The translations under genes and the position numbers were made by a program. Positions 16,129 through 25,756 of a DNA stretch of 64,000 nucleotides are shown here, piece by piece. Under the pieces are notes generated by a model. It made no database searches. It saw only the letters and a program-made list of their open reading frames with translations, and was not told the origin of the DNA. Origin of the DNA: CBDCGJ01 sp965238305. Lineage in GTDB: Bacteria > Pseudomonadota > Alphaproteobacteria > GCA-2731375. Every line of letters begins with the position of its first letter. Positions within the stretch are counted from its first letter, which is position 1. The DNA lies in the NCBI GenBank assembly GCA_965238305.1, contig CBDEHK010000001.1, positions 496,001 to 560,000 on the forward strand, in the 5' to 3' direction.

Positions 16129-17966
16129 TGATCGGGATCGCGCACCGCCCCATAGGCCGCAGAGCGGGTCATTTTGGCATAAGCCCGCAACGCCCGCGAC
16201 ACTGTGCGATCGCGGTCGATCGGCTGCCAGGCATTGCCTTCGCGCGCCACCATCGCTTGGTGGCGACGTTCAAGCTCCTGCGGATCGACGTTCAGGGTCA
16301 GCTTCCGGCCCGGGATATCGATCTCGATCTCATCACCGTTTTCCACCAAGGCGATAAGGCCGCCTTCGGCGGCTTCCGGCGACATATGGCCAATTGACAA
16401 GCCGGAGGTGGCGCCAGAGAACCGGCCGTCGGTGATCAGGGCGCATTTTTTGCCCAAGCCGGCGGCTTTGATCATGCTGGTTGGCACCAACATTTCCTGC
16501 ATACCGGGGCCGCCACGCGGTCCCTCGTAACGAATAACAACAACGTCGCCGGCCTTCACTTCGCTGCCGGCGATTCCGTCGGCGGCCTGATCCTGGCTTT
16601 CGAAAACCACTGCCGGGCCTTTGAACGACCAGATGCTTTCATCGACCCCGGCGGTTTTAACGATGCAACCTTCTTCCGCCAGATTGCCAACCAGCACGGC
16701 CAGGCCACCTTCTTTCGTATAAGCGTGCTCAATATCGCGGATGCAACCGCCTTCGCGGTCCAGATCGAGATCGGCATAGCGGTCATCCTGAGAGAAGGCG
16801 GTGATCGAAAAACGATTGCCGGGCGCGGCCTTGAAAAAATCGACCACACGCGCATTGCTGCTGCGGCCGACGTCCCACATCGCCAGCTTATCGTCCAGAT
16901 TATCGCCGGAGACGTCGTTGACGTCAATATTCAGCAAGCCGCCTTTTTCCAGCTCGCCCAGGATCGACATGACACCACCGGCGCGATGCACGTCTTCCAT
17001 GTGATAATGCGGCACCGCCGGCGAAACTTTGCAAAGGTTCGGTACTTTCCGCGACAGGCGGTCGATATCTTTCATGGTGAAATCGACTTCACCTTCATAG
17101 GCCGCCGCTAACAGGTGCAACACCGTATTAGTTGAGCCGCCCATGGCGATATCCAAACACATGGCGTTTTCGAAGGCGTCGAAATTGGCAATGTTGCGCG
17201 GCAGCACGCGCTCGTCTTCCAGTTCGTAGTAAGCCCGGGTCATTTCGACAATGCGCCGGCCGGCTTCCAGGAACAACTCCTTGCGGGCCCCGTGGGTGGC
17301 AACAATGCTGCCATTACCGGGTAGCGCGAGGCCCAGCGCTTCGGTCAGGCAGTTCATGGAATTGGCCGTGAACATACCGGAACACGAGCCGCAAGTCGGA
17401 CAGGCCACTTCTTCCATCGCCGCTAGCTCTTCGGCATCAACATTGGGATCGCTGGAGGCGACTAGGGCATCGATCAAATCGACCACCCGTTCTTTGCCAT
17501 GAATTTGCGTTTTGCCGGCTTCCATCGGCCCGCCGGAAACAAAAATCGCCGGAATATCCAGCCGCATCGCCGCCATCAACATGCCCGGCGTGATCTTGTC
17601 GCAGTTCGAAATGCAGACCAGCGCGTCGGCGCAATGGCCTTGGACCATATATTCGACCGCATCGGCAATCACTTCCCGCGACGGCAAGCTATAAAGCATG
17701 TCATCGTGGCCCATGGCGATCCCGTCATCGACGGCGATGGTATTAAATTCTTTAGCCACCGCACCGGCCTTCTCGATCTCCGCCTTGACCATCTGACCCA
17801 AATCTTTCAGATGCACATGACCGGGGACAAATTGGGTAAAAGAATTGGCGATCGCAATGATCGGCTTGTCCATATCTTCGCTTGCCGTGCCGGTAGCGCG
17901 CCAGAGCGATCGGGCATGAGCGGCGCCTTGGCCTTGGGTCGTGCGGTAAGAGCGATAAGTAGGCAT
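16125..17966 (-). CDS. ilvD: Dihydroxy-acid dehydratase
   Basis: 613 residues, the normal length. Dehydrates 2,3-dihydroxy-isovalerate and -3-methylvalerate to the 2-oxo acids in valine, leucine and isoleucine synthesis. Cluster and substrate motifs are clear: LVCISNCDKITPGMLMA, ACPTCGSCSGMFTANSMN, and DGRFSGATSGLSIGHMSPEA near the C-terminus. Overlaps the GNAT gene by four bases and is divergent from the OmpA-like gene. Confidence 0.98.
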   Translation of the reverse strand: MPTYRSYRTTQGQGAAHARSLWRATGTASEDMDKPIIAIANSFTQFVPGHVHLKDLGQMVKAEIEKAGAVAKEFNTIAVDDGIAMGHDDMLYSLPSREVIADAVEYMVQGHCADALVCISNCDKITPGMLMAAMRLDIPAIFVSGGPMEAGKTQIHGKERVVDLIDALVASSDPNVDAEELAAMEEVACPTCGSCSGMFTANSMNCLTEALGLALPGNGSIVATHGARKELFLEAGRRIVEMTRAYYELEDERVLPRNIANFDAFENAMCLDIAMGGSTNTVLHLLAAAYEGEVDFTMKDIDRLSRKVPNLCKVSPAVPHYHMEDVHRAGGVMSILGELEKGGLLNIDVNDVSGDNLDDKLAMWDVGRSSNARVVDFFKAAPGNRFSITAFSQDDRYADLDLDREGGCIRDIEHAYTKEGGLAVLVGNLAEEGCIVKTAGVDESIWSFKGPAVVFESQDQAADGIAGSEVKAGDVVVIRYEGPRGGPGMQEMLVPTSMIKAAGLGKKCALITDGRFSGATSGLSIGHMSPEAAEGGLIALVENGDEIEIDIPGRKLTLNVDPQELERRHQAMVAREGNAWQPIDRDRTVSRALRAYAKMTRSAAYGAVRDPDQ

Positions 17967-18124
17967 GATGGCTGTCCTATTCGATCAACAACGTTAGAAA
18001 CATTCCAACTCACGCGCACTTTAATAGTTTCGTACCAAGAGTGGAAGGGACAGCGTCCGTGGACTTGAATTTTGCCGCAAAAAGACAAATGATGGCTGTA
18101 GGAGAGACGCCACTGGGGGGTAAA

Positions 18125-19087
18125 ATGCTTTTCTTACGCGCAATTTCGACCGGGCTCGTGGCCATCGCGCTGCTCGCGACCGCACAAGCCAAAGATATCA
18201 AGGGCGCCAAGGACCATCCGCTGATCAAACGGTATGAAGGATCGGAAATTTACGCCTATCAAGTGCGCGATTTCGAAGAATATGGTTTGTTTATCAAAGC
18301 CGCGGCCAAATATGGCGGCAAAGAAAAGAATGCCACCGCCCTGAAACCGTTGGAGGGCAAGCTCATCAATATTTCCTATCGCGGCAACAAAGGCCGCAGC
18401 AGTCTGGAAGTTTATCGCAATTACGAGGCAGAATTGAAGGCGGCCGGGTTCGAGGCGCTTTTCCAATGCAAAAATGAAAGCTGCGGCGGCCGCAATTTCA
18501 ATCATGCTGTCGTGCCTTATGGCGGCGGCTTTTCCGAAAATTATAAGGATCAGCGGTTCTATGCCGGGTATCTGAAACGACCCGAAGGCGACGTCTATAT
18601 CTCGTTATATGTAGTACGAAATTACGCCGAAGGTGGCCAGCGCAAGAATATGATCTTCAGCCGCTTGGACGTGATCGAGTTGAAAGCCATGGAAACCCGC
18701 ATGGTCACGGTCAGCGCCGAAGAAATGAATAAAGGTCTAGGCGCCGATGGTCATATCGCCATTTACGGCATTCTGTTCGATACCGACAAATCCGACATCA
18801 AACCCGCATCTGATCCGGTATTGGCAGAAATAAATAAACTCCTAACAGCCAATCCAAAACTAAAACTTTGGGTCGTTGGCCATACCGACAATGTCGGTGA
18901 GCTGGACTATAATCGCAAACTTTCCAAGGCCCGGGCCAAGTCTGTGGTGCAGGCCTTGCGGCAACGCTACAAAATCGACAAAAACCGTCTAAAATCAGAT
19001 GGCCTCGGTTTCCTCGCCCCTGTCGCCAGTAACAAATCTGAAGCTGGCCGCGCCCTCAACCGCCGGGTCGAGCTGATCGAACAATAG
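18125..19087 (+). CDS. OmpA-like outer-membrane/periplasmic protein
   Basis: 320 residues from the ATG at 18125 (GGGGGG just upstream). A signal peptide ends near TAQA-KDIKGAKDHP. The middle, HPLIKRYEGSEIYAYQ through FSRLDVIELKAMET, resembles DUF4892-like domains. The C-terminus is an OmpA peptidoglycan-binding domain: ILFDTDKSDIKPASDPVL, VVGHTDNVGELDYNRKLS, RVELIEQ. It probably links the outer membrane to peptidoglycan. The frame is open upstream to 18041, but that part has no export signal. Confidence 0.87.
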   Translation: MLFLRAISTGLVAIALLATAQAKDIKGAKDHPLIKRYEGSEIYAYQVRDFEEYGLFIKAAAKYGGKEKNATALKPLEGKLINISYRGNKGRSSLEVYRNYEAELKAAGFEALFQCKNESCGGRNFNHAVVPYGGGFSENYKDQRFYAGYLKRPEGDVYISLYVVRNYAEGGQRKNMIFSRLDVIELKAMETRMVTVSAEEMNKGLGADGHIAIYGILFDTDKSDIKPASDPVLAEINKLLTANPKLKLWVVGHTDNVGELDYNRKLSKARAKSVVQALRQRYKIDKNRLKSDGLGFLAPVASNKSEAGRALNRRVELIEQ

Positions 19088-19208
19088 CGGGAACGCTAAT
19101 TGGATTGCCGGTTTCGTCGGCTTTTCGATTGTCCGTCACCGGTTTTCAAATTGCAGAAACTCGGTTAAATTCCACCAGATACGAATGAACGGCGCGAATA
19201 AGGTGATT

Positions 19209-20810
19209 ATGGCGGCATCCGAGAATAATAATCTGGTCGATAGAGTAATGGAGGGTTTGCTAAACTATCCAATAATCGCCGTATTTGTGGTGTTTGCGAT
19301 TGTTGTTATTGGTCTAGCAACTTTCACCGATGCGATCACCAAACTACGAAAGTTCTTTTCCGGCGCAAAAAAGTCCAGCGATCTGACTTCGGAATTCATG
19401 GTCGATATCATCCAGGCAGTCACGGAAAAACATCAACACGATCTGTCGACCCAACAGGACGGCCATGAAACGGAAGTGACCCGGCTGCAGGCGGAAAACG
19501 ATGCTTTGAAGGATGCCATTCGGGCGCTGGCCAATAATGCCGGTGACCCGGCCTTGCAAGGCCGAAATATGACCGAAGTCCTGCGCCGGCTTCGTCAGTC
19601 CGGCGATACGGCGGAATCGGAAGGAATTTTTGCGACCCTGGAACACGACCGGGCCGCCAATACCGCACAATTGAAAGAAGCAGCCGCCTTCGCCCGCCAT
19701 CGCGGCGCCCTGGCAAGATGGCGCGATGCCCAAGCCGCTGTTGCGGCCTACCGGGAGGCAACGGAACTGGACCCGGATTACTTCGAAGGCTGGATCGAGC
19801 TTGCCCGCGCCGCCAAAGTTGCCGGAGATCTAGGACAGTCGGAACTCGCCAGTCGTCAGGCTTCGACAATTGCAGCTGATGCCGACGACCGCCGAAACCA
19901 AGGTGTCGCCCACAGTGCTTTAGGCGACACGCTAACCGCGCGGGGAGATCACGACGGCGCCCTCAACAATTATCAAACCGCCCTGGATATCGCCAAAGTC
20001 CTGGCCGACAGCGACCCCAGCAATGCCGATTTGCAGCGCGACCTTTCCGTCAGCTATGACAAGATCGGCGACATGCTAACGGCGCAGGGGGACCGCGACG
20101 GCGCCCTCAACAACTATCAGGCTGGTCTGGATATCGCCAAAACCCTGGTCGACAGCGACCCCGGCAATGTCGATTGGCAGCGCGATCTTTCCGTCAGCAA
20201 TAACAAGATCGGTGACATGCTAACGGCGCAGGGGGATCACGAGGCGGCCCTCAACAATTATCGGGCCGCCTTGCAAATTCGAAAAATACTGGCCGACAGC
20301 GACCCCGGCAATGCCAACTGGCAACGTGACATTTCCGTCAGTTATAACAGGATAGGCCACATCCTAACGGCGCAGGGGGATCACGACGGGGCTCTCAACA
20401 ATTATCAATCCGGCCTGGGTATTGCCAAAGCGTTGGCTGACAGCGACCCGAGCAATGCCGAATGGCTGCGCGACCTTTCCATCAATTATGACACGATCGG
20501 CAACATCCTAACGGCGCAGGGGAATCGCGATGGGGCCATCAGCAATTATCGGGCCGGCCTAGATATTGCCGAGGCCCTGGCCGACAGCGACCCTGGCAAT
20601 GTCGATTGGCAGCGCGGCCTCTCTATCAGTAACTACAATTTAGCTCTGGCCGTTTTGGAAGACGACGGCGCCACTGCGGCGATTCACCTGCGCAAAGCAG
20701 CGGATATATTACGCACGCTGAAGAACAGCGGGCGGCTGCTGCCGACGGATGGTGAGTTTTTGTCCAAGTTGGAAGCGCACCTATTAGACATCGACACCGA
20801 CAGCGATTGA
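19209..20810 (+). CDS. Membrane-anchored TPR repeat protein
   Basis: 533 residues from the ATG at 19209, which has AAGGTG at good spacing (19185 is an alternative). One membrane helix near the N-terminus (YPIIAVFVVFAIVVIGLATF) is followed by a coiled coil, then TPR-like repeats. Five near-identical 48-residue units carry the pattern GDxLTAxGDxDGALNNY...ADSDPxNxxWQRDLSxS, encoded by DNA that is itself repeated every 144 bases. This unit type is common in bacterial signalling proteins with effector domains, but no effector is present here. Likely a protein-interaction scaffold. Confidence 0.85.
   Translation: MAASENNNLVDRVMEGLLNYPIIAVFVVFAIVVIGLATFTDAITKLRKFFSGAKKSSDLTSEFMVDIIQAVTEKHQHDLSTQQDGHETEVTRLQAENDALKDAIRALANNAGDPALQGRNMTEVLRRLRQSGDTAESEGIFATLEHDRAANTAQLKEAAAFARHRGALARWRDAQAAVAAYREATELDPDYFEGWIELARAAKVAGDLGQSELASRQASTIAADADDRRNQGVAHSALGDTLTARGDHDGALNNYQTALDIAKVLADSDPSNADLQRDLSVSYDKIGDMLTAQGDRDGALNNYQAGLDIAKTLVDSDPGNVDWQRDLSVSNNKIGDMLTAQGDHEAALNNYRAALQIRKILADSDPGNANWQRDISVSYNRIGHILTAQGDHDGALNNYQSGLGIAKALADSDPSNAEWLRDLSINYDTIGNILTAQGNRDGAISNYRAGLDIAEALADSDPGNVDWQRGLSISNYNLALAVLEDDGATAAIHLRKAADILRTLKNSGRLLPTDGEFLSKLEAHLLDIDTDSD
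19917..20640 (+). repeat. Tandem 144-base repeats inside the TPR gene
   Basis: About five consecutive copies of a 144-base unit, recognisable by recurring phrases such as CTAACGGCGCAGGGG and GACAGCGACCC. Each encodes one 48-residue double-helix module. High identity at the DNA level suggests recent duplication or gene conversion; copy number may vary between strains. Confidence 0.8.
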
Positions 20811-20877
20811 TTTGGCACCGGCAAGGGTTAGAGATGGCGGCGCAATTTTTATGCGAAACCCGAGGACGAAGCCACCT

Positions 20878-21540
20878 ATGACCCTGACCCTATTCAGCAA
20901 TTATATGAACTCCGCTGGGGAGCGGGTGCGGATTGCGTTGGCGTTGAAGGGGATTGATTATGAATATATCTCGGTCGGGCAAATCGGCTGGGAAGCGTAT
21001 GAAAAGATCAATCCGCAACGGCTGATGCCGGCGCTGAAAATTGGCGAGCAGATTATCCCGCAGGCCACCGCGATCCTGGAATATCTGGAGGAAAGGTATC
21101 CCGAACCGGCCCTGTTGCCGGGCGATCCGGTGTTGCGGGCCCAGGCCCGTGGTTTCGCCCAACATATCACCAGCGAGATGCATGCGGTTGACGTCATCCG
21201 CATCCGCCGTTTCCTCAGCAACGAACTGAAAGTCGATAAGAAGGGTATAGAGCATTGGCAGCGCCATTGGTTTGCCAAGGGTTTCAACGCCTTGGAAGCG
21301 CTGCTGCAGCGACGGCAACAGGCTTGGCGCTGTTGTTTTGGCGACGCGCCGGGCTGGGCCGATCTGCATCTGGTGCCGCAGGTGCGCAAAGGCCTGAGCC
21401 GTTTCAACGTCGACATGACGCCTTATCCGTTGATTGCCGGGATCTTTGAAAACTGCGTCGACCAGCCCGCTTTTATCGCGGCGCGGCCGGAAAATATGCC
21501 CGATTATCCGGGCAAATTAATCGAACCGACGTTGAAATAA
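20878..21540 (+). CDS. Glutathione S-transferase family protein
   Basis: 220 residues from the ATG at 20878, preceded by GAGG. TLFSNYMNSAGERVRIALA is a thioredoxin-fold start with the Ser/Glu-Arg active region, INPQRLMPALKIG contains the cis-Pro, and PQATAILEYLEERYPEPALL is the GSH-binding strand and helix. The pattern is closest to zeta-class/maleylacetoacetate isomerase types, but the SSxxYRVR motif is altered, so substrate is unassigned. Confidence 0.85.
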   Translation: MTLTLFSNYMNSAGERVRIALALKGIDYEYISVGQIGWEAYEKINPQRLMPALKIGEQIIPQATAILEYLEERYPEPALLPGDPVLRAQARGFAQHITSEMHAVDVIRIRRFLSNELKVDKKGIEHWQRHWFAKGFNALEALLQRRQQAWRCCFGDAPGWADLHLVPQVRKGLSRFNVDMTPYPLIAGIFENCVDQPAFIAARPENMPDYPGKLIEPTLK

Positions 21541-21541
21541 G

Positions 21542-22369
21542 CTATTTGGCGCGGGCGATAATTTCCACCGGTGCGATCCGTCCAGCCAGCAACGCCTGCC
21601 GCATATTGCCGATTTTTTCGCCCGCATTCGGTCCCATTAGCTTGTCGACCCCCAGCGGCGGCGGCTCGGCCGCAGCGGCAGTTTTCTGCAGGCTTTCGAA
21701 AAACGCAATGGCGCGGTGGCGGCGATTGCTAAGCGCCAGCACTTCAAATCCGGCCGCCTGCAGGTGCCGGATGACTTGGTCCGGCGTTATCACCGCACTG
21801 GTGCTTTTGTCTTCGGCCCAGGGCGCGGGAAATATCGGCCCCTCAGGGTCCAACGCCATGACATCATAAAGGCCAAAAATGGCACCGGTTTTTAACACCC
21901 GGCGGGCTTCGCCATAAAGGCCGTCTTTGTCGGCAATGTTCATTGCCACGTGAATGGTGTAGGCGCCATCAAAATGGCCATCGTCAAACGGTAGCGCCAA
22001 AGCGCTGGCCTGGCGAAAACTAACCTGATCGCCCATCTGGACCATGGCCGCCAATTCGGTGGCGGCATCGCAATATTCCAGCGTCAGATCGATCCCGGTG
22101 ACCTGACAACCAAAATTGGCCGCCACGTAGCGGGCGCTGCCGCCGATACCGCTGCCGATATCCAGAATATGCTGCCCGGCTGTTACCTCCAGATTTGCCG
22201 CAAAGGCTTCGGTCGCCGGCCGCCCACCGATGTGAAATTCATCTGCCATGGCCAGATCGTCATGGCTCAAATGAGCAGGATCTTTACCCAACTTGCGCAA
22301 CCCGTCCTGGATCATCTGAACGATATTATCGGTGCTGTAATGAGCGCTGACTTTTGCTTCGATATCCAT
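21542..22369 (-). CDS. SAM-dependent methyltransferase (sarcosine/dimethylglycine type)
   Basis: 275 residues from the ATG at 22369 (a TTG at 22384 is an alternative). Class I methyltransferase motif I is HILDIGSGIGGSARYVA, followed by VTGIDLT. HVAMNIADKDGLYGEARRVLKTG is the post-core region typical of small-molecule methyltransferases in the glycine betaine synthesis and tocopherol families. The start KVSAHYSTDNIVQMI also resembles that group. A compatible-solute role is plausible, not shown. Converges with the GST gene with one base between stops. Confidence 0.85.
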   Translation of the reverse strand: MDIEAKVSAHYSTDNIVQMIQDGLRKLGKDPAHLSHDDLAMADEFHIGGRPATEAFAANLEVTAGQHILDIGSGIGGSARYVAANFGCQVTGIDLTLEYCDAATELAAMVQMGDQVSFRQASALALPFDDGHFDGAYTIHVAMNIADKDGLYGEARRVLKTGAIFGLYDVMALDPEGPIFPAPWAEDKSTSAVITPDQVIRHLQAAGFEVLALSNRRHRAIAFFESLQKTAAAAEPPPLGVDKLMGPNAGEKIGNMRQALLAGRIAPVEIIARAK

Positions 22370-22477
22370 TAATTTATCTTTCAAAAAAGGACATAATTGG
22401 TGCGGTCAATATAATCAAGATTGCAACCTGAACAAGTTGCGACATGGGCAAGTGTGCGACAATAGCAGCCAACCCGC

Positions 22478-23008
22478 CTATTCTGCAGTTTCAATCAGCG
22501 TCAGATCTCGTATATCGAAATAGAGCGATGGCGGTTGGCCGATATCGGGAAAGCGTTGGCCAATATTTTTCGTACGGTATAAATACCGGGTTATGCCAAG
22601 CACCAGCGTCGCTTGCCCATTATCATCGGTCAACGGCACAATCAGTCGCTCAACATGGCGATCCGCATTATCCGCCGTTCGCGGAAGATAATAAATGGCC
22701 GGATGGCGGGCAACATAGAGCCAGACATTTTTGACCCAATCGTCATAAATCGGGCCCAAAAAGTCACGCACCGCACCGCCGACGACTTGCCCACCGATGA
22801 CCCGCTCCACTTCTTTCCCGGCTTGGCGGAAATAAAATTCGCCATCGCCACCTAGGTCACAAACCCAGGTCCAGGGATCCGCGTCACCAAAAGCATTAAA
22901 ATCTATATCCCGGTGAGCGGGCATCGTTCGATCGCCGCGGACAAAATGCCAATGATCGAATACCCACTTTATATAGGGGTCAACGTGCTGGTCCGGAAAT
23001 ATGTCCAT
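22478..23008 (-). CDS. PAS-domain (PAS_5 type) protein
   Basis: 176 residues with no output domain. The segments MPAHRDIDFNAFG, WTWVCDLGGDGEFYFRQAG and RLIVPLTDDNGQATLVLGIT match the single-domain PAS_5 proteins frequent in alphaproteobacteria. Its function is unknown. It starts five bases after the stop of the nucleotidyltransferase gene, so it is in the minus-strand operon beginning with the PQQ-type dehydrogenase gene. Confidence 0.8.
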   Translation of the reverse strand: MDIFPDQHVDPYIKWVFDHWHFVRGDRTMPAHRDIDFNAFGDADPWTWVCDLGGDGEFYFRQAGKEVERVIGGQVVGGAVRDFLGPIYDDWVKNVWLYVARHPAIYYLPRTADNADRHVERLIVPLTDDNGQATLVLGITRYLYRTKNIGQRFPDIGQPPSLYFDIRDLTLIETAE

Positions 23009-23013
23009 ATCAG

Positions 23014-23580
23014 TCAGATTAATTCATCAATATCGGTTAATACTGCCTGCGGCCAGTTCGTCAGCCAAGCTTTATTATTCACCCGTTCCAGGAATTGTGT
23101 TGCTTTTTGACGCCCAGAAGGGGTTGGCCGAATTTTCATCGCCAATAAATCTGCTACGCCATAGGGCGCGATCAGCTCAATATTGTCCTTTCCGCTCAAC
23201 GAAACCGCCACCGCTGTTGGTGTTTCCAGCCAATATGCCAGGGCATCTTCGGTGCAGGCATAGGGCGCGTCGCCATTGCGTAAATGCATGCGTGCTTGAT
23301 TTTTTACCGACCAGGGAATTTCCGGCATCATGGCGGTAAGGCGGGCTTCCTGGGCTTTTTCGAAATCTTCGTCCAGGCTTGTTTGATCGAAATAGAGCAC
23401 GTCGACATCCGCCAATTGGGTCGCCTGCGTGAATTCATGAAGCTGGTCCCAAACCAGCGAGCGAACAAAACCGGCGCCGATCCACCAGTCCGGCAAGGCC
23501 AGGTCGCGCGCCGCCCTGAGTGCTTTCATCCGCCAAGGATCGCCGGCGATCGCGGCGATGACATCGTCAATCGTTTTCAC
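23014..23580 (-). CDS. Nucleotidyltransferase family protein (YiaD/DUF925-like fold)
   Basis: 188 residues. WWIGAGFVRSLVWDQLHEF and LADVDVLYFD form the G-[FS] and DxD-type motif of the nucleotidyltransferase_2 family; QARMHLRNGDAPYACTEDALAYWLETPTA, cited here only by its ends QARMH and LETPTA, is the conserved C-terminal part. Activity and substrate are not established for the family. It overlaps the stop-start junction with the dehydrogenase gene by four bases. Confidence 0.82.
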   Translation of the reverse strand: MKTIDDVIAAIAGDPWRMKALRAARDLALPDWWIGAGFVRSLVWDQLHEFTQATQLADVDVLYFDQTSLDEDFEKAQEARLTAMMPEIPWSVKNQARMHLRNGDAPYACTEDALAYWLETPTAVAVSLSGKDNIELIAPYGVADLLAMKIRPTPSGRQKATQFLERVNNKAWLTNWPQAVLTDIDELI

Positions 23581-24818
23581 TTTTTCGCCCCTTGGTAACT
23601 GATCCGCCAGACCACGCCGCCGGTATCGTCGGCGATCAGCAGGCTGCCGTCTTTGCCTATTGCAAGACCGGCCGGACGGCCCCAGACTTGCGCTCGACCC
23701 TCACCGCTGGCCCAAAACCCGGTAGCGAAGTTTTCATAAGCTGTCGCCGGTATACCGGCGCTGTCGAAACCTATTCGAACAATTTTGTAACCCCGTGGCC
23801 GCGCCGCGTTCCAAGATCCATGAAAAGCAACAAAGCCGTCGCCATGAAATTCTTCTGGAAACATCTGGCCGGTATAAAAAGCCAGGCCAAGCGGCGCCGA
23901 ATGGGATTGAAACAACAGATCCGGGGTTTTTGCGCGAGCCACCAGATCCGGTCTTCTGGCGCCATATTCCGGGTCGGCATAGGTTCCGGCATAGGCATAG
24001 GGCCAACCGAAGAAATCTCCCTTTTCGACCGCCGTCAAATAGTCCGGCACCAGTTCTTCGCCATAGCCATCCCGCTCATTCACCGTGACATAAAGGGATT
24101 TTGACCGCGGATGAAATTCGATACCGACGGGATTGCGCAGGCCGCTGGCAAAGGTCGAAAGCTGATTTGTCGCCAGATCAAGCCGCTGCACGCTGGCCCG
24201 CGGCAAATCCTCTTCGCCGATATTGCCGCGGCTGCCGATGGCGATAAAAAGTGACTTGCCGTCCGGCGAGAGGGCCAGATTGCGAGTGGAATGACCGCCG
24301 CCATTACCCAGCGCCCCTTTCGCCGTGACCCGGGCTTTGGTCCGATCCCGGACGCTTTGCCCCGGCAGGTAGGGATAGCGCCAGAGCGTCGTCGGATCGC
24401 TGACATAGAGCCAACCGTTGGCAATCTCGAGACCGTGCGGACTGACAATTTCGTCGCTAAAGACGGAGGCAAATTCCGCCACCCCGTCGCCATCCCGATC
24501 CCGCAGCATCCACACTTGATCGTTCCAAGTCTCGGCCAATATGACGTCGCCGTTTGCCGCCACTTTCAGCCACCGGGGGCCCTTGAAACCGGCGCGGAAA
24601 ATATTCGCCTGGAATCCCGACGGCAACCGTAACGTTGCATCTTTGGGGCGGGGAATTCTTTTTGGACTGCGCCCGGCGCTTGGGGTGGCATGCGGCTTGG
24701 GCAAATCCTGCGGCAAAATTTGAAATACCTTGCCGACTTTTTGTTCATCATTACTGTGGGCAAAACTAATATTGAAAAGGCTTATCGCCAGGGCAAAAAA
24801 TATCCAATCGAACCGCAT
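23577..24818 (-). CDS. PQQ-dependent sugar (sorbosone-type) dehydrogenase, exported
   Basis: 413 residues. A signal peptide covers about 1-20. The six-bladed propeller of glucose/sorbosone dehydrogenases is evident from LPSGFQANIFRAGFKGPRWL, DGVAEFASVF, GLRNPVGIEFHP, YGEELVPDYLTAVEKGDFFGW and the VAFHGSWNAARPRGYKIV stretch. It should oxidise a sugar or aldose in the periplasm with PQQ. First gene of an operon with the nucleotidyltransferase and PAS genes; no c-type cytochrome partner is next to it. Confidence 0.88.
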   Translation of the reverse strand: MRFDWIFFALAISLFNISFAHSNDEQKVGKVFQILPQDLPKPHATPSAGRSPKRIPRPKDATLRLPSGFQANIFRAGFKGPRWLKVAANGDVILAETWNDQVWMLRDRDGDGVAEFASVFSDEIVSPHGLEIANGWLYVSDPTTLWRYPYLPGQSVRDRTKARVTAKGALGNGGGHSTRNLALSPDGKSLFIAIGSRGNIGEEDLPRASVQRLDLATNQLSTFASGLRNPVGIEFHPRSKSLYVTVNERDGYGEELVPDYLTAVEKGDFFGWPYAYAGTYADPEYGARRPDLVARAKTPDLLFQSHSAPLGLAFYTGQMFPEEFHGDGFVAFHGSWNAARPRGYKIVRIGFDSAGIPATAYENFATGFWASGEGRAQVWGRPAGLAIGKDGSLLIADDTGGVVWRISYQGAKK

Positions 24819-25195
24819 CCAACCGTTCCTTTCACGGCAATGATAAACCTTCGACGGACTTAGGAGAAGAGAGGACCAGGAGAAAAATCGAACTCGCCGC
24901 CGATGTTAGAGGGGAGGGGGCGTGGGCAACACCGGCGGCGAAGTCCGTAACAGAACCGCCTCTCTAGTTGAATTCTGGATCAATGAATTCTGAGCCGGTC
25001 CAACGAACATACACACTTAACCTGAGCTGAAATATGCATGTTCCAGTAACTCAGATATTGGTATTGTCCGTCCGGATTCCAAGATGGGAAATGTGCCTAT
25101 CAGGTCAAGTTCCTGTGAGCGGGACGAAGTTATTATCGCAATATAGAGAAACCGTCGATTTTGAATTTATACGAAAACTACGGCATAATTATGGC
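24819..25195. other. Intergenic region, no gene seen
   Basis: Lies between the divergent dehydrogenase and GNAT genes and so should contain both promoters. It holds an imperfect repeat of GAATTCTG / GAATTCTGAG near 24970-24993. An open frame runs through 25034-25195 into the GNAT gene but has no family-like content. I see no RNA gene or mobile element. Confidence 0.5.
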
Positions 25196-25756
25196 ATGTT
25201 GATAAAGACCGAACGCTTGCAGCTTCGCCCCTTGGATGATCGTGATGTGCAATCGCTAAGCGTTCTATTTGTGCAGGAAAATTTCACCCGTTTTTTGGCG
25301 CTGGAAAACATGGAATTGACCGCGGCGCGCCTGTTTGCCAGTGAATTCGTCTATTGCAGCATCGCCGAATTTCAACATTCCAATACCGGCGCCATGGCGG
25401 TCGTAACTGCCGCAAACCAGGAATTTTTGGGTTACGCTGGGCTGCGGCCGTTGCCGGACCGGACCAGTGCTTTGGAATTGACCTACGCTATCGATCCGCT
25501 GCGCTGGAGTGAAGGGCTGGCGGCGGAAGCGGCAGCCGCCATCGTTAACTGGGGTTTTCGCTCCTTCGAAACGTTACATGAAATCATCGCCCTGGCACGC
25601 GACGACAATCCCGCCTCGATCCGGGTGATGCAAAAAATCGGCCTTGAACCGCAGGGGCGAACCGATCGATATTATGGTGAAACCTTGGCTTTATTCAGCC
25701 GCCGCCGCGATGCGGGGCCGTGCCTCGACGTGCCCTTGCTCAAGCCCCAGACTTAA
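25196..25756 (+). CDS. GNAT family N-acetyltransferase (RimJ/L type)
   Basis: 186 residues from the ATG at 25196. MLIKTERLQLRPLDDRD is the usual start of RimJ/RimL-like GNATs. LTYAIDPLRWSEGLAAEAA carries the CoA loop and DNPASIRVMQKIGLEPQGR the C-terminal signature. The last 66 bases overlap the 3' end of the convergent amidotransferase gene. Confidence 0.87.
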   Translation: MLIKTERLQLRPLDDRDVQSLSVLFVQENFTRFLALENMELTAARLFASEFVYCSIAEFQHSNTGAMAVVTAANQEFLGYAGLRPLPDRTSALELTYAIDPLRWSEGLAAEAAAAIVNWGFRSFETLHEIIALARDDNPASIRVMQKIGLEPQGRTDRYYGETLALFSRRRDAGPCLDVPLLKPQT

